A DNA stretch of 5,500 bases from contig DAOVVW010000094.1 in the NCBI GenBank assembly GCA_030636965.1, positions 1 to 5,500 on the forward strand, given 5' to 3'. This DNA comes from Pseudomonadota bacterium (GTDB lineage: Bacteria > BMS3Abin14). Shown here in pieces: positions 5,165 to 5,500 of this stretch. Under the pieces are notes generated by a model that was given only the letters and a program-made list of their open reading frames with translations, was not told the origin of the DNA and searched no databases. Within the stretch, counting starts at the first letter, position 1; the number at the start of each line of letters is the position of its first letter. The translations under genes were made by a program, and so were the position numbers.

Positions 5165-5500
5165 GATAGGGTCGTAAAAAGTCCATCCATGGCTTTTTAC
5201 TCTGCGGAAAGTGAAAAGCGTCGTTTTCTCTTTCCTCTCAAATCAACGACTTGCTATGCAATTCATTGATTTGGGCGCCCTCCAACGGGCGCGTTGATGA
5301 CTTCTTGCAAAGTCAATCAACTTTGATAGGGTCGTAAAAAGTCCATTCATGGCTTATTACTCCGCGGAAAGTGAAAAGCGTCGTTTTCTCTTTCCTCACA
5401 AATCAATAACTTGCTATGCAAGTCACTGATTTGGGCGCCCTCCAACGGGCGCGTTGATGACTTCTTGCAAAGTCATCAACTTTGATAGGGTCGTAAAAAG
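5165..5500. repeat. Intergenic tandem repeat, unit about 160 bp, 2.1 copies seen
   Basis: Copy 1 is 5165-5324 (160 bp) and copy 2 is 5325-5483 (159 bp). A third begins at 5484 and matches for all 17 bases up to the window edge. By hand alignment copies 1 and 2 differ by eight substitutions and one deleted A, about 94% identity. No reading frame or start signal is conserved, so this is not a coding repeat. Each unit contains a series of inverted repeats: GTAAAAAG-CCA with TGG-CTTTTTAC (one bulged T); a 15-bp imperfect stem (5240-5254 with 5258-5272, 5400-5414 with 5418-5432); GCGCCC with GGGCGC; and an 11-bp stem at the unit end. It resembles a REP- or MITE-like intergenic element, but I do not recognise a named family. 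There is no CRISPR-like short-repeat/spacer pattern. Confidence 0.9.
5453..5480. repeat. Perfect 11-bp hairpin at the end of repeat copy 2
   Basis: GTTGATGACTT (5453-5463) and AAGTCATCAAC (5470-5480) are exact inverted copies around a 6-base loop, CTTGCA. The same hairpin in copy 1 (5293-5303 with 5310-5321) carries one extra A as a bulge, which is the only length difference between the copies. It directly follows the GCGCCC/GGGCGC stem (5435-5440 with 5447-5452), giving two adjacent hairpins. No T-run follows on either strand, so it is not a standard terminator. Confidence 0.7.

Noticed and set aside
5150..5200. Possible sigma-70 promoter for the UspA gene on the minus strand, TGGACT then AATAAT
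   Set aside because: The -35 matches only four of six bases, spacing is 15, and the start point would fall almost on the ribosome site. Too weak to annotate.
5165..5500. CRISPR array
   Set aside because: The period is about 160 bp with the whole unit conserved, not short repeats separated by unique spacers.

Overview
The window carries five complete protein genes, all on the minus strand and packed head to tail, so it reads as one operon running from right to left. The order of transcription is: a universal stress protein (UspA family), a small exported DUF1566-type protein, an ATP-grasp ligase-like enzyme, a KamA-family radical SAM/PLP aminomutase, and an M20-family metallopeptidase. Junctions are short: 7 or 31 bases (depending on the start), a 1-base overlap, 63 bases, and 3 bases. 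The only notable internal gap (2643-2705) holds a perfect 9-bp inverted repeat. Long plus-strand open frames opposite these genes are antisense shadows.

The most informative gene is the aminomutase. It aligns without gaps, at a constant offset of 52, to the clostridial lysine 2,3-aminomutase active site as I recall it. It keeps the iron-sulfur cysteines, the carboxylate-binding Arg and the PLP lysine. The two aspartates that recognise the lysine side-chain amine are replaced by Lys345 and Thr382. A lysine at the first position is what glutamate 2,3-aminomutase has, so beta-glutamate or another beta-amino acid is a more likely product than beta-lysine. Between a carboxylate-amine ligase fold and a carboxypeptidase-G2-like peptidase, this suggests a small pathway that makes, couples and later hydrolyses a beta-amino-acid peptide or amide, perhaps an osmolyte. 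That role is inference; the enzyme families are clear.

Right of the operon (5165-5500) lies an intergenic tandem repeat: two copies of about 160 bp, about 94% identical by hand count, plus the first 17 bp of a third copy cut by the window edge. Each unit is dense in hairpins and has no evident reading frame. It begins only about 23 bp upstream of the uspA-type start codon, so the operon promoter must lie within or beyond the repeats. Left of the operon (1-188) is a noncoding stretch with several short inverted repeats and a heptamer repeat next to the last stop codon; no convincing terminator is visible.

The organism is a bacterium of moderate GC content. The mix of an oxygen-sensitive radical SAM aminomutase, a UspA protein, a DUF1566 protein and hairpin-rich intergenic repeats would fit an anaerobic Desulfobacterota/deltaproteobacterial genome, but nothing here fixes the taxonomy.
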